A DNA stretch of 64,000 nucleotides from Marsupella aquatica (taxonomy: Eukaryota > Marchantiophyta), in NCBI GenBank assembly GCA_973895155.1, contig OZ316897.1:9176001-9240000 (forward strand), in the 5' to 3' direction. Both the position numbers and the translations under genes were made by a program. Of this stretch, positions 1 to 11,692 are shown one piece after another. The notes beneath the pieces are model-generated. The model saw only the letters and a list, made by a program, of their open reading frames with translations, had not been told where the DNA came from and did no database searches. How positions within the stretch are numbered: the stretch's first letter is position 1; the number at the start of each line of letters is the position of its first letter.

Positions 1-145
1 CCAGATCGCAATCTGGGATGCGATTGGGACGATAGGATGAAGAAGAGTATTGGGGTAAGAGGAATGGGAGTCGAGGGAATCCCGCGTTTGCTTGTGACAC
101 GAAATTTTTCTAACCACTTACGTGGATGGACGTGGTTTAGGGAAT

Positions 146-820
146 GGGCAATGCTAAACAAGCCATGCCCTTCTCTCTGAAAGCTTGCTTTCTTAATTTC
201 TACCAAAGTACTATATTTGCCTCTTTCTAAATTTCGATCTCGAGTGCCTACACTGCTGGGTTTGCCTCTCCGGCTTCTCGCGAGCTCTAACTTTGTCTTG
301 GCGTGTTGATGACCGGTGAGCACTTTGTGATAAATTCGTCCATGATTATGTCACTTCGAGGAAGGTTTGTTTGAGCCTCAGCTTCGCGGGGTGATGTTAG
401 CCGTGTTGAACTTGCAACCCTTTGCCCCTGTTTGGGGATCGGCACTTTCAACTTCATTTAGTCTCTTAATTTTCAAAAAGAATCGCATACCGAGATAGAG
501 TAAATGCTAGCATCTCAAGAGTTTAGGGTCACATATGGGTTGAAGTGTGGGCAATTCTAAATAGACCATGCCGTACTTCTCTCTGAAGCTCGCTGTCTTA
601 ATTTCTACTAAATTCGGAACGTCCAATTAACTACTGCAAATTTCTCTTCGAAGTCATATATTTCTAAGTGCCCACTCTGCTGGATTTGCCTCAGCGGCTT
701 GTAGTGGATGGATGGATGTACACATGTCCGTGGCAACCCTTTGCCCCTGATAAGGTAAGGTGAATCAGCAGAGTTGGGACTTCATTTACTCAGAGATGTA
801 GTAGATGCTAGCATCTCAAG
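146..820. repeat. Diverged direct duplication, no gene seen in 1-1828
   Basis: Two related segments lie in tandem, about 146-520 and 548-820. Both begin with a GGGCAAT..TAAA..A motif, continue through a shared TCTCTGAAGCT run and the phrase CTGCTGGRTTTGCCTC, then GCAACCCTTTGCCCCTG, and both end in GATGCTAGCATCTCAAGAG-like sequence. A third partial end copy sits near 891-915. From about 1268 to 1375 a phrase around TAATGCCTAAA recurs three times at roughly 35-50 bp. I see no convincing coding exon in 1-1828; the part next to 1829 is presumably the 3' UTR of the TLC gene. Confidence 0.6.
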
Positions 821-1828
821 AGGGACACCCACCCCTTACAAATCTCAGTTACTTTCAGAATAGAAACACGAAAAATTGCATACCGAGATGTAATAAATGC
901 TATTGTCTCAAGAGTGACAGCCAACCTTTAACAAAACATCATATCCTGAGAGTGACCGCGAGTCAGACGAGTAAAGGTGAAGATGCATTCACCAAGAAGG
1001 GATATTGAGTCCTGCAGTCAAAATGTTAGGGCTCCCGTTACACAATAGCAGGCAGCATAAAATCTTAGAGTGAATGAGAGAATGCCTACCTTAATAACTC
1101 GAAGGGAGAGGAAACAACTAATATGCAGCATGGTGAATTGAAAGCGAACGAGAGAATGCCAGCTTAACATCATTCAATAAAATGTACAAATTCAGGATAA
1201 TGCCTGACATCAAAGGAAAGCTCTACCTCGAACACGGCACTGGTGATGTCGCCTAGCTTGAGGTGCTGATACTAATGCCTAAAATGAATACCGACTTGAG
1301 ACGTGATAGTAATGCCTAAATGAGAATCGAATTGAGATGGTGATAGTAATGCCTAAAAGAGAACCGACGAGAAATGACGTCCCAAATGAATCTCTCGAAT
1401 CAGCAGGCTGCAACTTCAAGTTTTCTCCAACCCTGATTAAGATCCCTAAAATAACCTAACGTGACCAGAACCTCAAATTGTGTCATCGGCCAAGTGCAGT
1501 ATCCACCAGGCCAGAGGCGGCGGGGCTATGAAACCAGCTGGTAACACAAACTCCACAGCCAGAACAGTGCTCCAATGTGTATCAAATATCCAGAAAAGCT
1601 AGGGCGAGATGACACCGGTGCTACTTGGAAAATAGCTAACTCTACCCGCGTTTCAAAGAATAGCTCGACACGCAATCGTTAGCAATTTCACATTCGGAAG
1701 TGACTCAAATGAATACCAATGTAGGTCTTAGGGAGACTGCTCGAAAGTAAATGTCACATCCCGGACACCCTTGCAAGCTGCTTCTGCTCCTTCCTGCCTG
1801 ATCCACAAAGAAAAGGCATTCATGCGTC

Positions 1829-2638
1829 CTACATGGTCTTCTTCGCAACATTGTCGAGTGAACTTTTTTCCACAGCAGCATCTGCAGGTTGGCCCCTCTT
1901 CTTATTACCATAGAACTTAATCAATCCCACCCATAATTTGTACACCCAGACTATGCTTCCGAAAATAGCGAAGGATATCTTGAACATCCAGCAATACGCC
2001 AACCACCTCGGCACCACCGCGTCAGCCATACCTCGCAGATAAAACTTACCCAGCTCCCAAACCAAGTAGGGCCCCAGAATTCCTCTCACCAGAGTGAAAT
2101 AGAAGGTGAAAAAGGGAGACAGAGAAGTGTAGACACGTTTGGCAAGGGGAGACTCCTGGCGAGCCATCCGGGCAATGGTCCAGATGTTCTGCACGGGGCT
2201 TGTGGCCTCCCCGGCAGCAATGAGACACATCACAGAAGTAGCACCAAACCCTGTGTAGTAACGGCACGAGAACATGTACGTGAAGGTGGCAACATGATGC
2301 CCAATGAAGAGAAAATCATCAGGAGCAGCATACAAGTAGTTGAGCAGGTCGATCACAAAATAGGCCATGCTGTACTCCATGATCTGGTTTTGCCAAACGG
2401 TATTGGGCGCATCCAGAAGCCAAGGGCTGGTGAAAATGTCCTGCGCTGCCAGAATTGCGGAGACTGTGCCATGCACGAGGGAGATGCAGCAACTCGCCGC
2501 ATCGAATCGAGGCCTCCCTTTCCATCGCTTGAACACCACGAAGTAGCCGAACGCATACACCACGGTGTACAAAGCCATTGAGTTCCACAACACCGGCGAA
2601 CCGCTGTAGCCCATGCCGCTCCAACTCGCCTCACCCAT
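1829..2638 (-). CDS. TLC (TRAM-LAG1-CLN8) domain membrane protein
   Basis: Single-exon ORF of 269 aa on the minus strand. It looks like the plant TLC-domain family related to Arabidopsis At5g14285, polytopic ER membrane proteins of the TRAM/LAG1/CLN8 fold thought to act in lipid metabolism or sensing. Hydrophobic segments lie near residues 18-36, 50-68, 88-105, 110-130, 165-190 and 215-245. TLC hallmarks are visible: an HG pair in the second segment (SLVHGTVSA) and the PDDFLFIGHH stretch following a D-L-L-N-Y-L-Y segment. The C-terminus reads K-K-T-M, a fit to the KKXX ER-retrieval signal. The start chosen is the first Met (MGEASWSG), preceded by a pyrimidine-rich leader up to about 2900. Length is normal for the family. 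Specific substrate unknown. Confidence 0.85.
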   Translation of the reverse strand: MGEASWSGMGYSGSPVLWNSMALYTVVYAFGYFVVFKRWKGRPRFDAASCCISLVHGTVSAILAAQDIFTSPWLLDAPNTVWQNQIMEYSMAYFVIDLLNYLYAAPDDFLFIGHHVATFTYMFSCRYYTGFGATSVMCLIAAGEATSPVQNIWTIARMARQESPLAKRVYTSLSPFFTFYFTLVRGILGPYLVWELGKFYLRGMADAVVPRWLAYCWMFKISFAIFGSIVWVYKLWVGLIKFYGNKKRGQPADAAVEKSSLDNVAKKTM

Positions 2639-4758
2639 GTTTGCCGACCGGGTCGCCGATCTCGCTCTCCCCGCTTTTGCCTACTTTGGCAAACAACCGA
2701 ACTCCGGGCTCTGCATATCTCTCGCTAATCAAGACTTTCCCTCGGGCCTCGGCTCTCCCAGTTGTGAAGATCTCAACAACCTCTCCTCTTCTCTGCCGCC
2801 CTCGCAAGCAGATTCTCAAGGAGAGGAAAACTGCTCCTCACGGACATTCCGTGCTACAGCGAAACTGTCACCTTCCCTCGCCGTCTCTTGACGCCTGTCT
2901 GGCAGTTTGCCATCATAATAATACCGCCGTAGGTTTCAACACCGTACCCCTGCTGCACTGCAGGCGGCATGAGAGGTCAGAAGAGCACAGAGATAAGTAG
3001 TTCGCTGGAATGGTCAGAAAGGATCGGAGGTTGGAGGCAGCGTCGGCAACATAATCATTTCAAACAGCAACTTCGTAGAAAAAAGTGCATAATCATTACA
3101 GCCATTCATACTCCTCCTTTTGCGGAGCTCTCAAAGTTGTCTGTTCGTATCGACTCACAGGTGGGATCGATTGAGAATATGACTGCGTACAGAACAAACA
3201 TTCAAATGATAATCTTACAGAAGCTCTTTGCAAAATCGTTGAAAGGTAGACTGACCTTTCTAGAACAGACCTCTGCAGATTCACAGCCGGCTCACTGATT
3301 CCGTGAGACAAGGTAAAATGTTTCTCCAATGGGGATCTTTATCTCAACAGACGGCTCCTGAAGAGAAGTTTTCACCACATATATGCAAATCTTCGATGCT
3401 TTCAGTACTGTACTGACAAACAGTAAAGCTTTGTGCAGTTTATGGCTTTTTGTAGGAAACAAAAGAGAATCTCCACCCTGTCTTTGCGAATGGAGTTCAA
3501 AAAGATCTTTCAAAGCCAAAAACAGAGACACTCCACAAAGGCCCTGTCCAATCCGACACGGTATCCAAGCTCCCTATATTTGGGTTCCCGGCATGGGTTT
3601 TGTAGGGCGACAGATCCACACGGTAAATGCTTGCAATGTGGGGCCAAAGGAATGGCACGGTATCTGCCATGGGATATTTTCAAGGGGAGACGTGCTGGAA
3701 ATAGAGTCGCCAACGTGTTACTTTGTGCAATCTCCTTTCCTCCATATCTCTGTTATCAGGTGCTATGCTCCCGCAAAAGCCTCATGGAATCAAAACCAGC
3801 AAAAGCAATTCCAACGAAGCCCTGACATCAATCGTAGGAATCTGGGTTTCATTAGATAGGAGAGGTATGCGTGTCTTCGAACAACTCCAAAAGTAGTTCC
3901 AGTCTGGTCTGCTGACGTTTATCTCCGGGTGTGGAACTGGGTACACGCATTCTCCACATTTTCTCCCACAGGAAGCTCGAGAGAAGTTTATCCCAAGGTT
4001 TGGAATTAGAGATATGTGACTGTGCTTCGTATCCCGCCCCCCCCCCCCCCCCTCACCCGCCCCCCCCCCCTACAGGAACCTTGAAGTGAATTTTTCTATT
4101 TGCTGAAATTTATCTTCCCGGTTAGTGCTGCTGGAAGATTGAGGTGGGAGATTTGTGCTTCAGACTCATCCCTGCAGAGTCATTTTAGGATTTAGTGCTG
4201 AGGTTTAATTCCCCGTTGAATTCGGGATATGTATGCTTCACATTTACTCCTACTGAAAGCTGGAGGTAGTGTTTTGTGTGCTTGGAATTCAAAATTGAAA
4301 GCCTTTCGAGGCCAATCTCTTCATGACGGTATGCATTCCGTGCAGAATGCACAAGCTGCTCCTTGCCTGCCCATGATTTGTTCATGATGATCGATGATTA
4401 ACTTTAGCCGTATCCCAACCAGTCCTAATCACAGGATGGCAATGGTACAAAGAGTGAGTAGGAGCTGTGACTCGATTTCAGCCCTGTCATGGATTTGGTA
4501 CAAGAACATGAACCGCTGGAAAACTTAACTCGGAAGAATATATGTGTGGAGAACCAACATTCAAATGATCTCAAAGGCTCTTGCAAAATCTTCGAAGGTA
4601 GACAAACCTGATAATTCGTTGTCATGTAAATCTGATTCTTCCAGTGGCAATGAAAGGTTTGATATTAAAATTTCACCTGCAGTATGTGAACGAATAAATC
4701 CATATTAAGCTCTAGACATCAAACCCAATTTAGTCATGCAGCATAGGCACACTCACTC
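2639..4758. other. Intergenic, poly-C tract, no supported gene
   Basis: About 2639-2900 is CT-rich and is probably promoter/5' UTR of the minus-strand TLC gene. The rest shows only short uncorrelated ORFs in all frames. A C-homopolymer (about 4037-4051 then 4061-4070, interrupted by TCACCCG) is a simple-sequence tract. No RNA gene or transposon end was recognised. Confidence 0.5.
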
Positions 4759-5882
4759 TTATTGGTCATCAGAATGGCAGAGCAGGTAATGGCCACTGGC
4801 AGAATGACGTGAAGGTGTCCTGCAGGATAAAGTAGCACGTGGATCTAAGTCTAGGGTGTTGGATCCCTCGATCTTAATGGACTGGACTGCTTGAATTCTG
4901 CCACGATGGTTGTGTGGATGTTTGGATTTGCTTAGATTATACTCTCCCGGTGCCCATGAAGTATCTGCATACCCTTTCTTTGTTACATCTCCCTGTGAAG
5001 TTGCTGGCGAACTGTCCCTATGTTTTGTTTCGCACATGTAACTCGCCTCAATTGTAGATATCTTACGGTCAACATTTTGTGCATCGATTACTTCCCCTTA
5101 ATTTGAGTATTCCACTCTTCTGCAATCCGACCAAGACTTGCTGGTCCGTCTCTAACGCTGGCAATTCTCCAAGTTCACATATTTGAGAGGTGATATGGTC
5201 GCGAACGGTAAGAAATGTTCCAGCCTCGTCTCCGTCAGATTCCGGCCAACATTGCCATACCTTATTTGGGGTCGAGAAAAAACTCGTCATGTTGAGAAAT
5301 TGAGATCGTCTGCGTCTCATGATTCACTTCGAACGCATTTTTAGAAATTCAAAGAAAAGCAAGATCGTTTCCTAGTTCCACTTGAGTGTCTCTTCACAGT
5401 TTGATCAAAGTGGAGAGTCGTTCGCTTTACCTTCGCGAAGCCAGGATGCAAGTAATATTGCAAGCAATCAGCAATCTCGATGACTCTGATTTGAATGCTC
5501 TTCTCCGAAGAACGACTGGCTCCATGAATTCCCTGCAGGCATCTTGAACTTGACTTCGTGGATGGGATGTTACAATCGGTAGAGTTGCTTGCTTTCTTTG
5601 GAACTCGTACTACAAATTCCTTTCCGAAACTTGAACACGGGTCATTAAACTCCGTCACCTTCTCCTGACCTTCAGCAGCAAACTCCTGGCATACTAGCGC
5701 ATGACGTTCGCATTCAATTCCCGCAGAACAAAGCCACGGAAGCAAAAGATACAATGGCTAATAGAAACGATCACAAGACCTGTCCGCTGTAGAGAACAGA
5801 CCCATCGGCCATGTCCGTCACTTCCACCTCCGTAACAAAGGAACAGACAAATCACTCCGTAACGAATCAATAATGAAACCAA
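4759..5882 (-). other. Possible unrecognised minus-strand gene (cluster of ORFs)
   Basis: Several minus-strand ORFs are packed here (5694-5882, 5341-5754, 5069-5320, 4759-5037). The most upstream, starting MVSLLIRYGVICLFLCYGGG, resembles a secretion signal peptide and is followed, in another frame, by a Cys-containing stretch at 5341-5754. A plausible donor (AAATAAG/GTATGG) occurs near 5255-5265. I could not join the pieces with consistent phase and recognise no family. It may be a small secreted protein gene, a decayed gene, or chance ORFs. Confidence 0.2.
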
Positions 5883-6310
5883 GGAATTTTACACATAAAG
5901 GAGACGAGAGAGAGACGCAGAGTTCATGAAGGACTGTAGTGTGAAAGAACAACAGATTTCGTTTATACGCTACGTGTCGTCAATTGCGTCGCTTCTCTCT
6001 CTGATTCCCCGTAAACGGCAGCGACTTTGTCACTTTTTAACACGGGAGATTCGGACCAGGCTTATCCTCTCGAACTGCTAGGGATCGCTGGCCATACAAT
6101 TACCATGCTATCAACCAGCTTTGGTGCTTTGGTCACGCGAACACTGAACGAAAGTCTGTCTCTGACCACCCTACCACCGCTACCCTACCCTGAGATACCA
6201 ACGCTATGCAGTGAGGTCCCACTTCGTGATGTCAACGATTACACCACTCTACTGAAGTGGCGTAGAAGTGACAAAAATCGCAACAAAAGCCGTCTCTGTC
6301 GGGAAGGAAG

Positions 6311-6600
6311 GCGTAATGAGGAGCTGGAAGCAAATACTTAACGATCAGCCATTACGGAGACCGCTGGCGGATACCATTCCTCATATGCAGCGAGGGAGAA
6401 GGAAATAAGATAGGACAAGGGCATGATTAACAGCTTGAAGATGAGGTCGACGAGGCGTAATGAGCTGCTGGAAGCAAATACTGAATGATCACCTACTACG
6501 GAAACGACTGGCGGATACCATTCGTCCTGATGTACCTGAATACAGCGAGGGAGAAGAAAAAAAACAGGACAAGAGCTTGATCAACGGCTTGAAGATGGCC
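6311..6600. repeat. 144-bp tandem duplication over the Kir gene start
   Basis: Two adjacent copies, about 6311-6454 and 6455-6600, both begin GCGTAATGAG and share the phrases GCTGGAAGCAAATACT, CTGGCGGATACCATTC and AGCGAGGGAGAAG. The second copy contains the in-frame upstream ATG (6460) and ends at the preferred ATG (6595) of the Kir-type gene; the first copy has stops in that frame. Confidence 0.8.
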
Positions 6601-9600
6601 CAGGACAGCAGTCATCAGCAACTCTTGAGGCGGAAGGGTCCCAAACTCCCTCTCGTGGATCACAAGTAAGCAATGTCCCCTCAGCTTTTTCATCAAGTTT
6701 CGGTTCCATTCAGAAAGACTAATCCAGGATAAAAAATGGTTCGTAGGAATTAGCGCAATTCGGAGCACAGTCCTGAGAGACATTCCCCATACCTTGTTTG
6801 CATTCGCGTCCTCTTTTGTATCACCTATTGACCCGCATTTAGGCTGGACTTCATGCCGTGTCAACAGATTTCGTCCAGATGAGTGATATCTTGTTGATTC
6901 ATGACAATGATATGTATCCAATTACAATCGATGCCAATACTGACGCCACGCATAATTCTGTACATGCTTTAGGATTTACAATTTCTGCGCCTTTGTCGTG
7001 CACTAGAATCTCCACCACACCTCTGTGGATTAGACGAACGTCCATTACAAATCTATGTGTTTATTGCCAATCTCATAAGAGCCTAAGGTTTGCCTAATGA
7101 TGATGTCCGACCGGCATCTTTTAATCTTCAGATTATATTTCATTCAAAAGTCAGTTTTTATAATTCTCCTCATAAGAAAGTTTGGAGGAAGGGACAGGTA
7201 TTTGTAAGGGATTGAATCCAATCGATTAGTTTTTCCGAATGCCGAGGAAACCACAGAAGTAGGGCAAGAGGCAGAGAGTACAGTGTATTGCTTGTAGAGA
7301 AACGAAAGAGAATCTGCTCATGGACCGTACCAACTAACAGTAGTGAATAGTACACAGTGAACGTAGTAAAGCAGACCTATTCCTCATACGCTGGGAAGGT
7401 CACTACAGATATGGGCAGCTTTGTGATGAGGCTGTGGAGTTGGTGTAGACTTATAAAGTACTTGCTGCACGTGAAAGAAGTGATGGTCATTTTTTACACT
7501 GCCAAGGCTGAAGTGGTTGCCCTACCCATTTCACTAGGCATTGCGGGAGTTCATGAATCCCATGTTCTGAAGGAAGAGGTCGTATGTGCACTGGGTTGTG
7601 TTGACCACTGTCATTGATGTTGTCAGAGGCGGCCTCAATGTGGAGACACGAGGTGCACCAAAACATTCACTGTATTGGGGAGACCTTTTTCACACTCTTG
7701 TCAATGTAAGTACGAGCATATTGGTTGACATGGACCTTCTCCTGTGGAGATAGAAGCTCTAATTTTACTGCATACCTTCGAATTGTTGTTCCCAGTGTCC
7801 AGAGCTCTGCTAAAACATTTTGTTGTGAACTGGTATTCAGCGATCATTTCCTGTGCAAATAAATTTCAGCTTGAGGAGAAGTGGCGTGTCTGACATTATG
7901 CATGTACAGATGCCAAGCCCCAGATTTATGCTGGTTCTCTTTCTTACATACACCATTCTATTTGGAGGATTTGCTTTCCCATATTACTATGATGTAAGGT
8001 TTCACCCTCCTTGTCATTTTTACTATGCTCGATCGGGGAGTATTTCAGAGTTTTTGGTTGAGCGATTTAGGATTTAAAGTTGAGAGATGGGGAAGCTTTA
8101 CACAATCTTGAAATAGTAAGTCTCGCCCTATTTTCCAGGCTTACAAGAGCCTTTGTATACCGGGTGTACTCGCCTACAGCCATGCCCTTTGGTTCAGGTA
8201 AGGGTCTGTTCTGCTATTCTACTAAAACTAAGATCTTATTCATAAGTTCTGAAAAGGTTGGCCGTGTGACAAGCAACTCTCTTGAATTTTAAGCGAGCAG
8301 TTTTGTTCTCACTTGGATGTGTTTCAAAACATAGCTAGGATGTCTGACCTGTTGTTGGTTAATGGTGTGACCGGTGGAGTCTGGTGCTTATGTGGCTGGT
8401 CCTTACAGTGTACAGACATCTATGACTATTGGTGGGTTCCAGTAAATTCAAACTCACCCTGAGTTCCGCTTGTATGTACTGTACCACAAAACTTATTGGT
8501 AATGAATTCATTTCTGACCAACATAAAGCCATGCGTTTTGACAGGATATGGTGGTGAGTTGACTCCCGATCCCAACTGTATGATGACAAATGTAATGGTC
8601 GTCGTCCAATCACTTGTCAGCCTGTTAGTTGCCTATTCTCTGTTGGGTGTCTTCTATATCAGGTTTGCCTGTCATATGACCTCCTGAACTGATTTTCAGT
8701 GTGCCAAGTTTCGACTTTAATTTAGACATTGATTTCATCTTCTGGAGATTGACCAATGCTTGTGCTACATATAGTGTGACCCCCGCAAATTCAATAAAAC
8801 AAGAAAAACCTCTCATACGCTAAGGTTTTAGCAGGCAAATATCCATACAACTTTTTATATTGTTGTCCTGTCTGGAGTAGGTTTGCACGTCCAGCTCGCA
8901 GAGCACAAACTTTGATCTTCAGCAAACGAATGGTCATGAATGAGGTATATTACGCATCTGCAAGTCCAGCATGGGTTTGTGTTCTTCTAGTGTATCTGTA
9001 GACCTGAATAATTCTGTGTGAATGGAAAGGAAGGTGTCCAAATGGAAGTATTGAGCTAAGTTGTTACTTGTCATATTCACTTTTATTGCCTTCGATTGTG
9101 TCAAACGTTTGTGGCTGCAGGAAGATGGAGTGCGTGTTCTGGCTTTTCGGATGGCAAATATTCGGAAGCATCAAATCATTGAGGTAGTCGGACCCCGATG
9201 AATCTATTGCTCGTGATAGTTTTATAGGAAAGTTTACGCTAGGAATTGCTGGAGGATGAGTTTGTGTTGAGCACCGTACCTTTTTTGTTCATAGTCCAAA
9301 TATTTGTGGAGGGAGAAATTTTAGCAGGTTACTTGACAGAGAGATGCTCAGTAATAACAGACGTCATGCCTATCGAAAGGTTTAGGAAACTGAGGGCTTT
9401 TCTATTGTGTGTGGATCGTCAATTTTGAAGGGGATGTCCAGTAATTAAAATCTTTGAGAACGTGTGGAATGTAAACAGGCCAATGTTCGTCTTCTTATTG
9501 GAATGAACAATCATCTCACTGATGAGAATGAAAGTGTTTTCCATTTTACCCCCCTTCCGGTTTGTATTCTTATAGTGTCTTTCACCTATTTTTGTGTATC

Positions 9601-11692
9601 ATGCTGGCCTACAAGCAAACTTTGTTGATTACAACTCATTTCTTAACGGCAAATATTGGCCAGGAGACGGCACTAAATATATCTAATTTATAGAAAGCAG
9701 TGATTTTGTGTGAAGAGGCCATAGTTTATCAGCCGTACACAAATGTGTTCAGATTGCAAGTCTTTGTGCATGTGTGCTCAATACTAACTAGCAGATCTGC
9801 TGGCAGATTGTGGGTGGCAGTGAGGTCTTCCTAGGGTTACCTTACACTGTTAAGCATCCAATAACATCTACGAGTCCTCTTTATGGCTTGACCGTGCAGG
9901 TGGGTGGAAGCTAAGTAGGGTGTTAATGCTGATTAGTTTACCAAAGACCGACAACTCGAAGGCTTGGAATAATCTGTGTCAGTGGACCAATTGCATAGGT
10001 TTTAAGGAGCAGTTTGGTAATTAAACTACTCGTGAAAATTGCTTTGCCTCTCCTCCTTGATATATCTTTGTTGTAGTCCTCCTTGTCTGAGGCTTCGATT
10101 GGGAAACAAAGTAACCTTGATTTAACGTCCAGGGCATGGAAGCGGCTGATGCAGAGATTTTGGCGCTGCTGGAGGGTGTGGATGCCTCCACTTCGAGCAA
10201 GTTGCAAGGTTGAGTTTGTTTCTGCCCGACATATCTGCACCACGTTGCCGCACACTTGCTTTCAGTTAAATTATTTGGCATGACAAGTACTGATCTCCTG
10301 CTGATTCTTCTGTGATATCCAGCAAGACGGTCTTATCTTCCGTCAGATATAGTCAGCGATCATCGTTTTGAGTATGTCTATCTCCAGCTTTTCATATTTT
10401 GAGTGCTGTGTCATGGTATTGGAAACTTACTTGACAATGGTAACAATGGCATCAAGTGTACGAAGATGTGATCATTCGGAATTTGCCAGAATGCCGGAAG
10501 ATGTTTCTCCCACAGTTGAAAGCGTCCAGTTTCTGTTTCAAGTTATAGTTGACCTTTGACAGCTGCGACTTGTATGTGGCATCATTCGTTAAAGTGGCCT
10601 ATCCTTGAAACAACTTGCAGAACAGCAGTTGCCCGGACGAGCTCTGGTCGACGATCTGTGGTGAGCTGCTGAAATGCCTGTAAATAACTCATACTGCACT
10701 GTGAAAGGGAGCTTTTAGGACGGAAAATGTCATGACCTCGAACTCGAGAGTATTGAAATATACAGGGACCGACTTTTGTGAGAGCAAAGTCTGGCCCTAT
10801 ATTTGGGAGGTCAATAGTGTGGATTTTCCACAATGGTGGTAGTCATTGTCATCATAACTTCGTCAATGGTAATTACACCAACGTTTTCCTTGTGTCATAC
10901 AGGATTTCACAAAGTTTGATTCAGTTGTACCAGTCACGGTCAATGTGTTCACAAGACCCGGGGCAAGTGTCCCACCTTCTCCTGCTAGTTCTGCCCTACA
11001 GTCACCTCGACTGGGAGGCGTGAATATACCTTTTCTATCAAATTTCGTTGTGGACCCATCCCTGCGATCCCAAAATTCGGACTTCATGGAGAGAGAGAAT
11101 GCTTCATCAGTTCAGAGCCTTCCTTCAAGCTCTGTTAGTCCTGCCGACAGTGAAGAACGGGATAAGCTGAGTGGACTAAACATCGACATTCTAACGACAA
11201 GCTTCATTTATCCACAGCGACAGCCATTAGTGAGGAGTATGCCAGATCTTTCGTACACACAAGTTCTCGTCGATGACCACGAAAAACAGAATTCCCCAAG
11301 TGAAGACCTGAAAGACAGGGTGTGTGGTGAATAACGAAACCTCATTGTGATCCGTTGTTGTGTTGCTCTGGATGGGTATGATTTATTCCCAACGAAACTA
11401 CTGAGGGTTCTGCTTTTCTGAATGCCTTAACAGCAAGGGTCAGTGATCGAGCATCATGTGGCAGGGGCAAGATTTGTGACCTGTGACACAATAGAATTTT
11501 AATTTCGTATTGTTTTTTATGCAGGTTTTAATTGCAGAAGCAAGGGCTCAGGCATGGAAACAAATGGTCATTGAGTTGGCATCGGGCATTCAACAGACAT
11601 TACAACAGCCATCATCAGCTGCAAATGCTGATTCTGGAAATCTTGTTGCAAGTGCTCGTCAAGCCCTCTCTGTAGCTTTGGCAACCACTTGA
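6595..11692 (+). CDS. Animal-type inward-rectifier (Kir-family) K+ channel, 15 exons
   Basis: Exons inferred from GT-AG sites with matching phases: 6595-6665, 7627-7705, 7910-7993, 8139-8197, 8409-8431, 8545-8662, 8881-8944, 9121-9183, 9479-9559, 9807-9899, 10133-10208, 10323-10371, 10621-10660, 10903-11319, 11525-11692; 1485 nt, 494 aa. Order: slide helix (YWGDLFHTLVN, 40-50), M1 (51-76), turret with C84, pore helix, filter T104-I-G-Y-G108, C117, M2 (about 117-143), PIP2-type linker FARPARRAQTLIFSKR (146-161), then a Kir-like cytoplasmic beta domain (167-312) with matches such as FRMANIRK, HPITSTSPLYG, LLEGVDAST and a YLPSDI..HRFE stretch, then a Ser/Pro-rich tail (313-494). Predicted role: two-TM, tetrameric, PIP2-gated K+ channel; membrane location unknown. 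Start: ATG 6595 has AAG before it; an in-frame ATG at 6460 would add 45 aa. Splicing is inferred, not transcript-proven. Confidence 0.9.
8409..8431 (+). other. 23-nt microexon encoding the K+ filter start
   Basis: This exon (exon 5 of the Kir-type gene) supplies one base of S98, codons for V-Q-T-S-M-T-I, and the first base of filter Gly106. It is bounded by CTTACAG upstream and GTGGGT downstream. Phases 2-in and 1-out match the neighbours at 8197 and 8545. The signature T-I-G-Y-G is therefore split between exons 5 and 6. Confidence 0.88.

Noticed and set aside
2294-2624. Overlapping ORFs opposite and in other frames of the TLC gene
   Set aside because: Shadow frames of a well-supported coding region.
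6553-6723. Alternative reading frame for the first Kir exon, giving a Gln/Ser-rich peptide ending PSRGSQ before the 6666 donor
   Set aside because: It ends in phase 0 at the donor, which does not fit the next exon at 7627 (needs phase 2), while the frame from ATG 6595 fits exactly.
8625-8816. Exon at 8780-8820 as the Kir post-M2 linker (reads TRKTSHTLRF)
   Set aside because: It hits a stop at once; the exon at 8881-8944 gives the exact Kir linker with correct phases.
11320-11334. Kir gene ending by read-through at VCGE-stop
   Set aside because: A GT donor at 11320 and a strong TTTTATGCAG acceptor at 11524 join in frame to a 55-aa helical exon; read-through remains possible as an isoform.
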